From Actinomycetota bacterium (GTDB lineage Bacteria; Actinomycetota; Geothermincolia; Geothermincolales; RBG-13-55-18): a stretch of 64,000 nt of DNA. How positions within the stretch are numbered: position 1 is the stretch's first letter; each line of letters starts with the position of its first letter. The stretch covers positions 1 to 64,000 of the forward strand of contig JACIXD010000011.1 of the NCBI GenBank assembly GCA_014360645.1, in the 5' to 3' direction. The notes beneath the pieces are model-generated. The model ran no database searches. It was not told the origin of the DNA and was given only the letters and a program-made list of their open reading frames with translations. Positions 16,603-25,300 of the stretch are shown here, one piece after another. Both the position numbers and the translations under genes were made by a program.

Positions 16603-19014
16603 ATGGAGGAGGAGAGCGCTTTTCGTATCGCCTGCGTGCGGGAGGAGGATGGAACGGAGGTCGCGATCTACCTCGAGGAGTGGGAGGGCGAGGTCAGGGT
16701 CGCCGAGGCGCACGCCCCGGCCATCTCGGCATGGAGCGCCGTCTCGCGCCTGACCGGGGCTTCCGTATCCGACCTCATCGCCTGCGAGACGGGCGTCGAG
16801 GAGCTGGAAAAGGGGTGCTTCAGGGTCGCGCACACATTGCGCGCGCATCGTTCACTGCGGCTATCGTCCTGCACGGTCTCCTACCGCCTTGCCGGGGGCG
16901 CCAGGGAGGGTGGGTACCGTTTCGTCCCCCACCTCCATCCCGAGCCCGGCATGGTCGCCCCGGACCAGGTCTTCCGGTCTCCCTGTGCCATCCTGGAGGG
17001 CGAGACGGTCACCCTGGCCCTGGTTCCGGACCTGGAGGCGCTCGCAGCCCTGGGCGCGTCGGGGCTGCGCACCGCCATGGCTATGGAGGGCGACTCCCTT
17101 ATCTTCGGGATAGCGGACCACCGCGTCAAGGGGCACGTATATTTCACCGCCCGTCGTTTACCATGCTTTTCCATACAGAAGGGTCAGGAGATAAGGCTGG
17201 TCTACCACCTCTTCGCCACCACGGGCAGCGGCGCCGACCTGCACCGCCGCGTCAACTCCTTCCTCTGGGAGAGGTACGGTCGCCCCCGTTCCCTGCGGCC
17301 CGGCCCCCAGGTCCTGCCCCTGGCGGAGCTGGCGGGACGCGCGGGGGAATGGGCGTTTCTCAACGACGAGAATTGGGTGGAGATGGAAATGGGAGGAAGG
17401 AGATGCGGCGGGGCTTATGCCTACAACATGAACTCGAAACATCCTCCCCTGAGAAAGGACCGCATTACCAACGCCGCCTTCATCTTCCTCCCGGATCTTT
17501 ATGCCTGGATCCTTCGCTTCGGGGCCGCGCACGTCACCAGCCGGCCCTTCCTCTACCGCCTGCTGCGCAGGGTCCTGGGGTCAAACCCCGGAGCATCCCC
17601 GTCGGTGATCGAGTTCCAGAGCTGGTTCTGCAACCTGCGCACCGCCTACGGGGCTGCCTGGCTGGCGCGAGAGCGCGGGGACGGCGAGCTGGAACGCCGC
17701 TCCGCCCTGGTGCGTGAGCTGGCGCTGGCCTCTCCCCGCCCCCACGGCCTCTTCCCGGCCGTGCTCTACCTGGTGGGAGAGAGACAGGTATGGCGCGAGG
17801 GGACGCGCGGCTTCACCGTCCTCGACCGTTATCACCTCGCCGACAGCTGCACCACCGCTTTTCACCTCCTGGAGTGGCTTCGAGACCTGGAGGGCTGCCC
17901 TGGAAACGCGGCCCCCGCGGAAGCCGCCCGGGGTAGCGCCGCGAACAGCTCGGAGGCACTGGAAGCCTGCCGCGAGCAGGCGCGCGCCGTCATGGACCTG
18001 CAGCTCCCCAGCGGGGCCTTTCCCGCCTGGGTATCCTACAGGAAGGGGAAAGCGGCGGTCGATCCCTGTCTCGCGGAGAGCGCGGAGTCGGCGCCGGCAG
18101 TGATGTTCCTGGCCTTGCTGGCCTCCCTCACGGGTGAGGAGGAATATCTTGCCAGCGCACGATCCGGGGGCGATTTCCTCCTCCGCGAGGTGGTGAATCC
18201 CAATATATGGTACGATTACGAGGCCTTCTTCTCATGTTCGCCGAAGCGGGTGGGATGGGTGGACCCGCGCAGCGGCTGCCGCCCCGAGAACACCATGTGT
18301 ATGTACTGGACGGCGGCGGCGTTCCTACACCTTTACCGCGCCGCAGGCGAGGAGCGCTACCTGGAGGCCGGCCGACGCGCCCTCGACCGCCTCCTCGCCT
18401 ACCACCAGGTATGGAGCCCCCCCTTCCTCTCCATCGACGCCTTCGGGGGCTTCGCCTCCCAGAACACCGACGCGGAGTGGAACGACGCCCGCCAGGGTCT
18501 CATCGCCCCCCTGCTCATCGACTATTATCATGCTACCAGGGAGCGCGAGCTCTTCGAGCGCGGGGTCGCGACCCTACGCGCCTGCTTCACCACCATGTAC
18601 CTGGGGAAGGAGCCTTATGTGCCCCTGCGCCCCTCGGTCAGGGGAGCCATCGAGGAGAACTACGCCCACTTCGGCTATGATGTCCCCACCCCCGGGTATC
18701 TCATGCTGGACTGGGGGGCGGGGTCCTCCCTGTATGCGGCGGCCCGCATCCTGCCCTCCCACGGGGACGTATTCGTGGACCTTCCCGCGGGGTGCGCCTT
18801 CGGCATCGACGGCTGCGCGGTGCGCAATTTCAGGCGAGAGGGCGACGGGGTGAGCCTGGACATCGAGGACCTGCTCGCCTCGCCCCGCGAGGTCCTGCTG
18901 AGGTTCAGGCTGGAGGATGACCGGCCCCTGGGCCTGGCGGTCAACGGGCGGGAGGTGCGCAAGTATGCTGCCGACGAGCTCGCCCGCGGCGTACGCGTCA
19001 TGCTGGCCCCCTGA
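16603..19014 (+). CDS. Large six-hairpin (alpha/alpha-barrel) glycosidase-like protein
   Basis: An 803-residue cytosolic protein (no signal peptide), ATG preceded by GGGAGGAAGCC. The N-terminal ~230 residues are beta-rich. Residues ~260-720 are helical pairs with aromatic motifs typical of alpha/alpha toroids (NENTMCMYWTAAAFLHLYRA, SFGG-type turns, AEWNDARQGLIAPLLIDYYH). A short beta C-terminal domain follows. This three-part layout matches six-hairpin glycosidases and uronidases, but I cannot name the GH family or point to catalytic acids with certainty. It stands alone on the plus strand after the TetR gene. It could also be a sugar epimerase of the same fold. Confidence 0.55.
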   Translation: MEEESAFRIACVREEDGTEVAIYLEEWEGEVRVAEAHAPAISAWSAVSRLTGASVSDLIACETGVEELEKGCFRVAHTLRAHRSLRLSSCTVSYRLAGGAREGGYRFVPHLHPEPGMVAPDQVFRSPCAILEGETVTLALVPDLEALAALGASGLRTAMAMEGDSLIFGIADHRVKGHVYFTARRLPCFSIQKGQEIRLVYHLFATTGSGADLHRRVNSFLWERYGRPRSLRPGPQVLPLAELAGRAGEWAFLNDENWVEMEMGGRRCGGAYAYNMNSKHPPLRKDRITNAAFIFLPDLYAWILRFGAAHVTSRPFLYRLLRRVLGSNPGASPSVIEFQSWFCNLRTAYGAAWLARERGDGELERRSALVRELALASPRPHGLFPAVLYLVGERQVWREGTRGFTVLDRYHLADSCTTAFHLLEWLRDLEGCPGNAAPAEAARGSAANSSEALEACREQARAVMDLQLPSGAFPAWVSYRKGKAAVDPCLAESAESAPAVMFLALLASLTGEEEYLASARSGGDFLLREVVNPNIWYDYEAFFSCSPKRVGWVDPRSGCRPENTMCMYWTAAAFLHLYRAAGEERYLEAGRRALDRLLAYHQVWSPPFLSIDAFGGFASQNTDAEWNDARQGLIAPLLIDYYHATRERELFERGVATLRACFTTMYLGKEPYVPLRPSVRGAIEENYAHFGYDVPTPGYLMLDWGAGSSLYAAARILPSHGDVFVDLPAGCAFGIDGCAVRNFRREGDGVSLDIEDLLASPREVLLRFRLEDDRPLGLAVNGREVRKYAADELARGVRVMLAP

Positions 19015-19350
19015 TCACAAGGATGCAACAGGGGCTGCTGTTCGGCCGCATATCTCACACGCCATATCGGTCGGGACCGATAGCGTCAAGAGATCTGTGT
19101 CCACAGACTTGCCTTCCTCTCCTAACACCAAGCCACTGAATCCCCTGAGCCTCCTCTGCCGTAGCCTCTCGTTCTCGGTCTTAAAGATAAGATAGAGAAC
19201 GGATATGAGGCTTTCCTCCGAGGAGAAGGCCTCTATGGTCTTGGCCCGCCGCTTTATCTCCTTGTTGATCCTTTCCAGTCGGCTGGTGGTGTAGATGCAG
19301 GGGCGCACCTGCTCCGGATACTTTACAGGAACAGTCAGCGGGAAGGCCAC
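19015..19350 (-). pseudogene. IS256-family transposase C-terminal remnant
   Basis: The frame contains TTSRLERINKEIKRRAKTIE followed by FSSEESLISVLYLI, the signature C-terminal helix region of IS256 (mutator) transposases. The DDE core and N-terminus are missing, and upstream sequence (19350 onwards) is a different, decayed gene. A full IS256 transposase is ~400 residues, so only about the last quarter survives. The remnant abuts the stop codon of the six-hairpin gene. Confidence 0.8.
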
Positions 19351-19356
19351 GCCTCC

Positions 19357-19700
19357 ACCGCCGCCCCCCCGACTACTACCTGGCCGAGGGCTGCACCGGC
19401 TTCGGCTTCACCGCCTACATCCTCATCCAGAACCCCCAGGAAACGGAGACCGAGGTCAGCGTCTCCTACCAGGCCGCCTCGGGCCCGGTGAAGGTTCCCT
19501 CCTTCTGGGTGCCCCCAAGTCCAGGAGGACCATCTGCGTCAACGGGACCACCCCCATCCTCAGCCCCGACCCCACCTTTTCCACCTACGTGCACGGCTCG
19601 GCTCCCACCATCGCCGAGCGGGCTATGTGCTGGAACGCCAGGGGCACCGACACCATGGGGGGCTACGCGGACGAAGGCGATCACCTCGGAGGCGGGGGGG
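19357..19700 (+). pseudogene. Decayed copy of the surface 'AEG-repeat' domain
   Basis: The plus strand reads YYLAEGCTGFGFTAYILIQN, then VSVSYQAASG, and after a frameshift near 19510 ICVNGTT..., FSTYVHGSAPTIAERAM. These match position by position the four ~105-residue repeats in the protein at 32378-34987 (YFAEGYTGEGFEEW ... RPVVAERPVYF). Only one repeat survives, with at least one frameshift and a run of eight C at its start. It is evidence for a family of such proteins in this genome. The following ~250 bases (to 19956) are also debris; a minus-strand fragment RVHVGTNGHG...RYDPDTGEWE resembles a propeller blade. Confidence 0.7.
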
Positions 19701-19956
19701 CACGCATGGCCGCGCCTCGCCCCTCCTGGCCCATGCGCAGGCGGAAATTGCATATCCACTCACCCGGTCCTCGGTTAGCTCCCACTCCCCGGTGTCGGGG
19801 TCATAGCGCTATACGCCGTGCCCGTTGGTGCCGACGTGGACGCGCCTTCCCATGCTGGCTGACTCTCCACAGGGCTCAGCCTTTTTACGGCGGATGGCTT
19901 GGAAGAGCTTCATGGTCTCCCGTACGTCGCCCATGCGCCCGCCCAGGAGGTGATAG

Positions 19957-20451
19957 CTATTCGTTCCCGCCGTTCTCGCCATTATCTTCCTCGAACCAGC
20001 CGATGACGGCGTCGGGAACGGAATCTATCCTCGCGCTGTAGGGCTTGATGTCCACGATGGCGCTCCCATCCACGGCGTCCAGCCCGCGCACCACCAGGCG
20101 ATTCCCCTCGCGCCGCACCAGCTCCACCACGCAGAACTCCACCGGGTTGGGCCGCGAAGGCGAGCGGCAGGCGAACACTCCGCGTAGCTCCGGCCCCCAG
20201 GGGGTGACGGTCTGGAGCGCGTCGCGGTCGGCAAGATGTCCCCAGTAGAGGAGGATAAGATAACGCGACGCTTCCACATCCTTGAGCCCGGCGGCGTATC
20301 GATCGAAGACGCAGAGCTCCGCCTCCCGGTTCGAAAAACGTCCCTGGAAGGGAGCCTCATCCATGGAACGAAAGGGCGACCTTATCACCCCGATGGGCTT
20401 GAGCTCCATGTCGCCCCGATCCCCGTTTACCTTACCTGTCTCGCCCGCCAT
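19957..20451 (-). CDS. TrmO/TsaA-like SAM-dependent methyltransferase
   Basis: About 164 residues of the UPF0066 (YaeB/TrmO) beta-barrel family. It begins IGVIRSPFRS and has the conserved RSPSRPNPVEF motif and the late DIKPY. TrmO N6-methylates threonylcarbamoyl-A37 of tRNA. In anaerobes and archaea short homologues also sit in metal or cofactor operons. ATG 20451 follows AAAGGAG; a downstream ATG at 20409 also fits. Upstream in-frame codons repeat the words MAGETG, the result of a ~16-bp direct duplication (near 20435 and 20507). It is the last gene of the methyltransferase-FecBCD-like operon, so its substrate may not be tRNA. Confidence 0.8.
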   Translation of the reverse strand: MAGETGKVNGDRGDMELKPIGVIRSPFRSMDEAPFQGRFSNREAELCVFDRYAAGLKDVEASRYLILLYWGHLADRDALQTVTPWGPELRGVFACRSPSRPNPVEFCVVELVRREGNRLVVRGLDAVDGSAIVDIKPYSARIDSVPDAVIGWFEEDNGENGGNE

Positions 20452-20519
20452 CTCCGTTTCTCCTTTTCTCATCCATGCCCGCAGCAGGCCGAGGAAGGCA
20501 TTGCCTGTCTCGCCCGCCA

Positions 20520-21389
20520 TCATCGGCCCCCCTCCCCCCCAGCCGCCTTTTCAGGCTCCAGCGACCCAGAGCGACCATGGCCCTGGAAGCGGTCTCTCTC
20601 CTCCCCCCCGCAAGTCTTTCCGTCACGGCAGCAAGCGCCCAGCGGCACCACCATCTTTACGCCTTCACACGTCTCCAAAGCCACCTTTACGCCGTAGACC
20701 GTTTCCATGCTCTCCTCGTCGACGACCTCCGGCCCGCCGCAGGCGACCACGGAGCCCTCTTTCAGGAGGATGAACTTGTGGGAAAAACGCAGGGCGAGGT
20801 TGACGTCATGGATGGCCATCAAAGCCGCGATTCCCCTCTCCGCTACCTCCCTCTCCAGCGTCTCCATGACCTCGAGCTGATTCCCGAGGTCGAGGTTGCT
20901 GGTGGGCTCGTCCAGCAGCAGGAAGACCGGCTCCTGGGCCAGCGCCCTGGCGATCACCACCTTCTGCAGCTCTCCCCCGCTGAGCTCGTCCAGGTGACGC
21001 AGGGCGAGGTGCTCAAGCTTGAGCCGAGTTATCACCTCCTCCACCACCCTGAGGTCACCGGTACCCGCCGCCCAGGCGATATGCGGCCTGCGGCCCATGA
21101 GCACGGCGTCGAAGACGGTGAGCCTGCCGCCGGCGCCGTCCCTCTGGGCCACGTATCCCATGCGGCGCGCGACCTCCATGCGGCCAAGGCGCAATGCGTC
21201 CTCGCCCGAAAGGAACACCGCCCCATCACTTGGACGCAAGGCACCCAGGATGCATTTGAGCAGAGTGCTCTTACCCGCCCCGTTGTTTCCCAGAATGGAG
21301 CATATCTCGCCCCTTGCGATATCAAGAGAGACCGATTCCAACACCGTCCTCGCGCCGTAGCTGAAGGTAACGCCCTCGACCGCGAGCAT
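20520..21389 (-). CDS. FecE/BtuD-type ABC transporter ATPase
   Basis: A 289-residue importer ATPase: Walker A GNNGAGKST, signature LSGGELQKV, Walker B FLLLDEP, H-loop AIHDVNLA. It powers uptake of iron chelates, haem or cobalamin through the adjacent permease. The ATG overlaps the permease stop (ATGA), giving coupled translation. The C-terminal tail (after about residue 255) contains three Cys (ACCRDGKTCGG) and is longer than usual; it may bind metal or be irrelevant. Confidence 0.92.
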   Translation of the reverse strand: MLAVEGVTFSYGARTVLESVSLDIARGEICSILGNNGAGKSTLLKCILGALRPSDGAVFLSGEDALRLGRMEVARRMGYVAQRDGAGGRLTVFDAVLMGRRPHIAWAAGTGDLRVVEEVITRLKLEHLALRHLDELSGGELQKVVIARALAQEPVFLLLDEPTSNLDLGNQLEVMETLEREVAERGIAALMAIHDVNLALRFSHKFILLKEGSVVACGGPEVVDEESMETVYGVKVALETCEGVKMVVPLGACCRDGKTCGGEERDRFQGHGRSGSLEPEKAAGGEGGR

Positions 21390-22462
21390 CAGGCCCTCCT
21401 GTATCCCTTGGCCAGCAGGTAGAGGAAAAGTGGAGCCCCCATGAAGGAGGTGATCGCTCCCACCGGGAGCACCACCGGGGCGACCACCGTCCTGCTCAAG
21501 GTATCCGATGCCAGGAGCAGCAATGCCCCCATGGCGCACGCGCCGGGTAGGAGGAAGCGGTAGTCGCTCCCGATGGCACGCCGCACGAGGTGCGGGCTCA
21601 CCAGCCCCACGAAGGCGATGATTCCCAGGAAAGACACCGCTACCGCGGTTATCAGCGAGGCAAGGAACATCCCGGCCATGCGCGTGCGCGCCACGTCCAC
21701 CCCCAAGCTCCTGGCGGTATCGTCTCCGCTCACCAGGGCATTGTAGTTCCAGCGGTTGAGGATGAAATAGGCGGCGGCGGGAAGGGTGATTGCGGACATG
21801 ATTCCCAGTTCCTGCCATGATGCCCTCCCTATGTCTCCGAAGGTCCAGAAGACGATGGAGGCCACCTGTACGTCGCTGGCGAAGTACTGCGTGATCACCG
21901 TGCCGGCGGAGAAAAGCGACCCGAAGGCTATACCCGCCAGGACCATGGCCTCTGGCGATATTCCCTTGTACCTCGCCAGCAGGAGCACGGCCAGGGTGGC
22001 GGAGATGGCGCCGGCGAAGGCGGCAACGGTGACCAGGTAGGGGTTCCTGATGAGCACCGCGTCGGCGCCGGTGCTCTGCACGCTCCCCGCTCCCATGGCC
22101 ACGATGGCAAGGGCTGCGCCGAAGGCGGCCCCCTGGGACACGCCTAGGGTGTAGTCGGAGGCAAGGGGGTTGAGGAGCACGCCCTGCATGACGCAGCCCG
22201 CCACCGAAAGACCGATGCCGGCCACCACGGCCGCCAGCACGCGTACCAGCCTTATGTGGATGACGATCTGCGCGGTTCTTTGGTCCGCCTGTCCGGTGAG
22301 TGCCCGCAGCACCTGCAGGGGAGAGACGTCGGCTGAACCCAGGGTCATGGCGAACACGCCCAGCGCGAGGGTCGCCGCGACCAGCGCGGCCATGAAAAGA
22401 GTCCTGCGCCTTGTGTAGGAAAGGTAGGCGCTCTTCACCGACTCCGCGGTCGCCGTATCCAC
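21389..22462 (-). CDS. FecCD/BtuC-type ABC transporter permease
   Basis: A 357-residue polytopic permease with about ten membrane helices and the family hallmark GCVMQGVLLNPLASDYTLGV near the N-terminal third. It also has VGLVSPHLVRRAIG, the coupling-helix region that docks on the ATPase. It pairs as a homodimer with the ATPase downstream and the binding lipoprotein upstream. Substrate class: siderophore, haem or corrinoid; sequence alone does not decide. Confidence 0.92.
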   Translation of the reverse strand: MDTATAESVKSAYLSYTRRRTLFMAALVAATLALGVFAMTLGSADVSPLQVLRALTGQADQRTAQIVIHIRLVRVLAAVVAGIGLSVAGCVMQGVLLNPLASDYTLGVSQGAAFGAALAIVAMGAGSVQSTGADAVLIRNPYLVTVAAFAGAISATLAVLLLARYKGISPEAMVLAGIAFGSLFSAGTVITQYFASDVQVASIVFWTFGDIGRASWQELGIMSAITLPAAAYFILNRWNYNALVSGDDTARSLGVDVARTRMAGMFLASLITAVAVSFLGIIAFVGLVSPHLVRRAIGSDYRFLLPGACAMGALLLLASDTLSRTVVAPVVLPVGAITSFMGAPLFLYLLAKGYRRA

Positions 22463-22532
22463 CGATCTTCACCCTGCCCTATCCGCGCTCACGCCGTCTT
22501 TCTCCGTTCCATCCACCGCCGTGTTCCTCTCT

Positions 22533-23654
22533 CTAGAGGGAACCCAGGTCGATCTTCTTGAAGCCCCCGAAATCGGCGGCCATGCGTTCGTATAAAGGCT
22601 TGCCGAGCAGGAATGCGAATATCTCGTCCGCCTTTTTCGCGGGGTCGATGTCCTCGAAGGCCTGCGGGAACATGGTCTTGCCCATGAAGTAAGCGTCGGC
22701 GATGGCGGTGTCGATGTTGGTGGTGTAAAAGTTGTACGGCAGATAGCCGAAGAGCCTGCCCTCCTTCACCGCCCTGAGGGTGTTGTAGAAGCCGGGGTTG
22801 CCTGAATAATCCTCCATAACCATCTGCAGTCCGGACTCGTCGATGAAGATAATGTCGGGATCCCAGGCTATCAACTGCTCCTTGTCGATCATCACGCTGC
22901 CCTTGCTGCCCGTCTCGTCCACCACGTTGACGGCTCCGACGGAGGCCAGGGGCGGGAAATTACCCTGGGTGCTCTCGATGCCGTGGGTCCCCTTCATGCC
23001 TATGCCGCCAACATAAACACGCGGTTTCTCCCCTTCCGGGATATCCGCGGTGCGCTTCCTGAGGTCGTCGCGGCAGCCCTTGATATACTCGATCGCCTCG
23101 TCAGCCCTTTTCTCCTCCCCGGTGATCTCCCCGATCAGGGAGAGGGAATCGAAAACCTCCTGGTCGAAGGTGCCGAGCTGACCGTAGCTCAGCACCACCA
23201 CGGGGATGCCCGTTTTCGACTGCAACTCGTCAGCCTTGGCCGCGTCCACCAGGTAGGCCACGAATATGACGTCCGGATCCACGTTTAACAGCATCTCGGG
23301 GTCTGGGGTGGAATCCGGCCCTCCCTGTCCGATCACCGGGAGGTCGAGCAGTTCGGGATGGGCGATGATGTACGGCCTGCCAGTGGACCACTGCTTCTCC
23401 ATGTTCTCGATGCCCACCACCTTGTCTGCGCAACCCGTATAACAGACCAGGCGCAGGGCACCGGGACCGATGGCCGCGACTCTCTGCGCAGGCGCGGTCA
23501 CCTCGACTTCGCGACCCGCAAGGTCGTTTATCACCTTGATCTCCGTCCCTGAAGCCTTTTTTTCTCCACCCTCGCAGCCGCAGCTGAAGAGCGCCAGTGC
23601 GGCGAGAACGGCCGCCGTCAGAAAGACGAGGGTCGTGGCATGTCTCTTCTTCAT
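22533..23654 (-). CDS. FecB/BtuF-type substrate-binding lipoprotein
   Basis: About 373 residues from ATG 23654 (AAAGGAGAGGAAGAG upstream). Lipoprotein signal: MKKRH, hydrophobic core, then LALFSCGC with the lipid-anchored Cys. The mature part opens with VINDLAGREVEVTAPAQRV, the standard start of periplasmic-binding proteins for siderophores/B12, and has two lobes (AYLVDAAKADELQSKTGI; MIDKEQLIAWDPDIIFID). It captures the substrate outside the membrane and hands it to the permease. No ligand-specific residues can be called by eye. Confidence 0.9.
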   Translation of the reverse strand: MKKRHATTLVFLTAAVLAALALFSCGCEGGEKKASGTEIKVINDLAGREVEVTAPAQRVAAIGPGALRLVCYTGCADKVVGIENMEKQWSTGRPYIIAHPELLDLPVIGQGGPDSTPDPEMLLNVDPDVIFVAYLVDAAKADELQSKTGIPVVVLSYGQLGTFDQEVFDSLSLIGEITGEEKRADEAIEYIKGCRDDLRKRTADIPEGEKPRVYVGGIGMKGTHGIESTQGNFPPLASVGAVNVVDETGSKGSVMIDKEQLIAWDPDIIFIDESGLQMVMEDYSGNPGFYNTLRAVKEGRLFGYLPYNFYTTNIDTAIADAYFMGKTMFPQAFEDIDPAKKADEIFAFLLGKPLYERMAADFGGFKKIDLGSL

Positions 23655-24126
23655 CTCTTCCTCTCCTTTCCCGTCAGTCTCGCTCCTGTTCCCTTTACCG
23701 CTCACGACTGCCATGAGCGCTATGTCTTCTCTCCCGTGTCTTCCGCCGCTCGTGCTCACTTTCGGCATTTGCCGACCCTTTGGTGGGATCCATCCCGCTC
23801 TTCCGGTCCCGGGGATGGATCATGCGGGTATCGAAAATGCCGCGTCTTCCCGTTCCTGGCGCGGGCGGATAAATATTGCCTCCGCCCTCCACGGCGTTTC
23901 GCCTCCCCAGCCTGCGCCTCTGGCCGGTGTTCTTCCCGCTATCGCGTTTCTTCCCCCTTTCCCGCACGGAGAGATGACGTCACGCCCCCACACCAAGACT
24001 TTGGGCATCCGTCTCACCTCCGCTCTTTACGCCCTGAATAAAGGTGAGGGCCGTCCATGGACAGCCCACGCACGGCCCCCGTCATGCATGAGAAAGGCTC
24101 CAGGCCTTATCTCCGTTTCTTCCACC
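23655..24126. other. Long spacer inside the methyltransferase–transporter operon
   Basis: The spacer is about 470 bases. A near-palindrome around 24050-24068 (GGCCGTCCATGGACAGCC on the plus strand) lies just downstream of the methyltransferase stop and could end or attenuate its transcript. A 65-codon minus-strand frame (23820-24017, beginning near MPKVLVWGRDV) is present but has no recognisable family; I do not call it a gene. Confidence 0.4.
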
Positions 24127-24732
24127 TCAGACCCCGGGCTTCCGCGCCCGCAGCAAGAACATGTCCTCGCCGTCATGGACGGAGACCTCCGCGAAACCGG
24201 CGGCCTCGAAAAGCTCCTCCATCTCGCCTATGCCGGGGATCAAGTCCAGGCCCACCTCGCCGCCGATGAAGCGGTGCAGGGCGTTGACCTCCTCGCGGCT
24301 CTCGTTGTGGCAGACCGTGACCCTGCCGCCCGGTTTGAGCACCCGGAAGATCTCCTCCGCCGCGCCCCGCTTGTCGGCCACGTGGGGAAAGCAGTTGTGG
24401 CACACCACCTCGTCGAAGGAGCCGTCGAGGAAAGGAGTATCGACGATATCGGCGTGAATGTATTCCAGATTGGGACCGCGATGCTTTTCGCGGGCGATGA
24501 CCAGCATGCGCTCGGCGATGTCCAAAGCGGTGACGTGCCCATCCTCGCCGACGGCTTCCAGCAGCCAGGGGATGATGAGGCCGGTGCCGCACCCCGCGTC
24601 GAGCACCCTGCTGCCCGGCCTGATGCCCAGTCCGCGGACGATGCGTTCACTCACCTCTTTCCTCCGGGCGTCGCCGTGCTCGTCCCAGCTATCGGCCCTG
24701 CGGTTGAAGAACTCGCGAACCGCCGTCATCAT
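24127..24732 (-). CDS. Class I SAM-dependent methyltransferase
   Basis: About 201 residues: motif I VLDAGCGTGL, motif II-like ALDIAERML, motif IV region FDEVVCHNCFPHV, then EIFRVLKPGGRVTVCH. It belongs to the Methyltransf_11/25 group. The motif after Asp (CHNCFPH) is Cys/His-rich, unusual for small-molecule methyltransferases and possibly metal- or metalloid-related. It starts at one of two adjacent ATGs (24732 or 24729) after GGAGAACGGAAG. It is the first gene after a structured leader and probably heads the operon with the FecB/C/E-type importer and TrmO-like protein. Substrate unknown. Confidence 0.85.
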   Translation of the reverse strand: MMTAVREFFNRRADSWDEHGDARRKEVSERIVRGLGIRPGSRVLDAGCGTGLIIPWLLEAVGEDGHVTALDIAERMLVIAREKHRGPNLEYIHADIVDTPFLDGSFDEVVCHNCFPHVADKRGAAEEIFRVLKPGGRVTVCHNESREEVNALHRFIGGEVGLDLIPGIGEMEELFEAAGFAEVSVHDGEDMFLLRARKPGV

Positions 24733-24792
24733 CTTCCGTTCTCCCCGTTTTCCTGCCTCCGGACCGCTCCCGTGGAGCGTCGCTCTTCCGGC

Positions 24793-24826
24793 AAAACAAA
24801 AACCACGAAGGCCGCAGCCTTCGTGG
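24793..24826 (-). terminator. Leader terminator before the methyltransferase gene
   Basis: Perfect 10-bp stem CCACGAAGGC/GCCTTCGTGG with a 4-base loop, then TTTTTGTTTT on the minus strand. It lies 70 bases upstream of the methyltransferase start and downstream of its likely promoter. It would therefore cut transcripts before the operon unless an upstream structure prevents it. Confidence 0.85.
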
Positions 24827-24900
24827 CCACAATCGCTACCGCTTATCGTCTTACTTACCGGTGGCGGTTTCTTGCCGCCCTTCATGCGTTCCAGGCGATT
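24803..24900 (-). promoter_or_regulatory. Structured leader RNA, candidate riboswitch/attenuator of unknown class
   Basis: On the minus strand AATCGC (24895-24900) pairs with GCGATT (24831-24836) and encloses two helices. One is GGCGG/CCGCC (24875-24879 with 24863-24867); the other is ACCG/CGGT (24859-24862 with 24838-24841). A strong terminator hairpin follows at once. A closed multi-helix domain directly before a terminator in a 5' leader is the normal architecture of transcriptional riboswitches. I could not match it to a class I know. Confidence 0.5.
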
Positions 24901-24903
24901 TTC

Positions 24904-24933
24904 ATTATAGGGCAACGCCGTTTGCTGCCGCAA
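24904..24933 (-). promoter_or_regulatory. Probable promoter of the methyltransferase–transporter operon
   Basis: A perfect TATAAT (24904-24909, minus strand) is preceded 18 bases upstream by TTGCGG (24928-24933). Transcription would begin near 24897, exactly at the first helix of the structured leader. A 12-bp palindrome CGCTACGTAGCG (24949-24960) lies just upstream and may be an operator. Confidence 0.6.
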
Positions 24934-24968
24934 CCCGATTTGTCACCTCGCTACGTAGCGCATATATA

Positions 24969-25132
24969 CGTCCCGCCCTCGCCTCCCTCACCCCGCCTGC
25001 CGGGAATTCCATCGGTGCCGGGTGACCTGATGCCTGGCGGCACCTCGCGCAATGGGGAAGGGAGTTCGATCGGCCGGTCAATCGCTGCGCACACTTGCGT
25101 CCCGCCCTCGCCTCCCTCACCCCGCCTGCCGG
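24969..25132. repeat. 35-bp direct repeat pair
   Basis: The 35-base unit at 24969-25003 recurs identically at 25098-25132. It is pyrimidine-rich on the plus strand. The sequences just upstream of both copies are also similar (CGCTACGTAGCGCATATATA versus CGCTGCGCACACTTG). No gene overlaps it. The 25133-25300 remainder holds only the DUF2267 gene's upstream region. Confidence 0.7.
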
Positions 25133-25300
25133 TCATCCGTGCGCAGCGCAGCGCCGCTAGGGGGTTCGCCCTGCCGCCATGCCGCGCTCGCGGTATTCAA
25201 GCGCCGCGCGGCGAAGCCACGCGCTTCAAGCCGCCCATTCCTGGGAATAATCCATATAGGAGGGGGATGGGTGAAGCGGACGAAAAGAGGGGGTGACGAC

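Noticed and set aside
23820-24017. 65-codon frame inside the methyltransferase operon spacer
   Set aside because: It begins plausibly but has no recognisable domain; the spacer more likely holds regulatory RNA or decay.
24803-24900. Second cobalamin riboswitch upstream of the FecBCD-type operon
   Set aside because: None of the B12 box or core motifs visible at 35.2 kb occur here; the leader is too short and folds differently.
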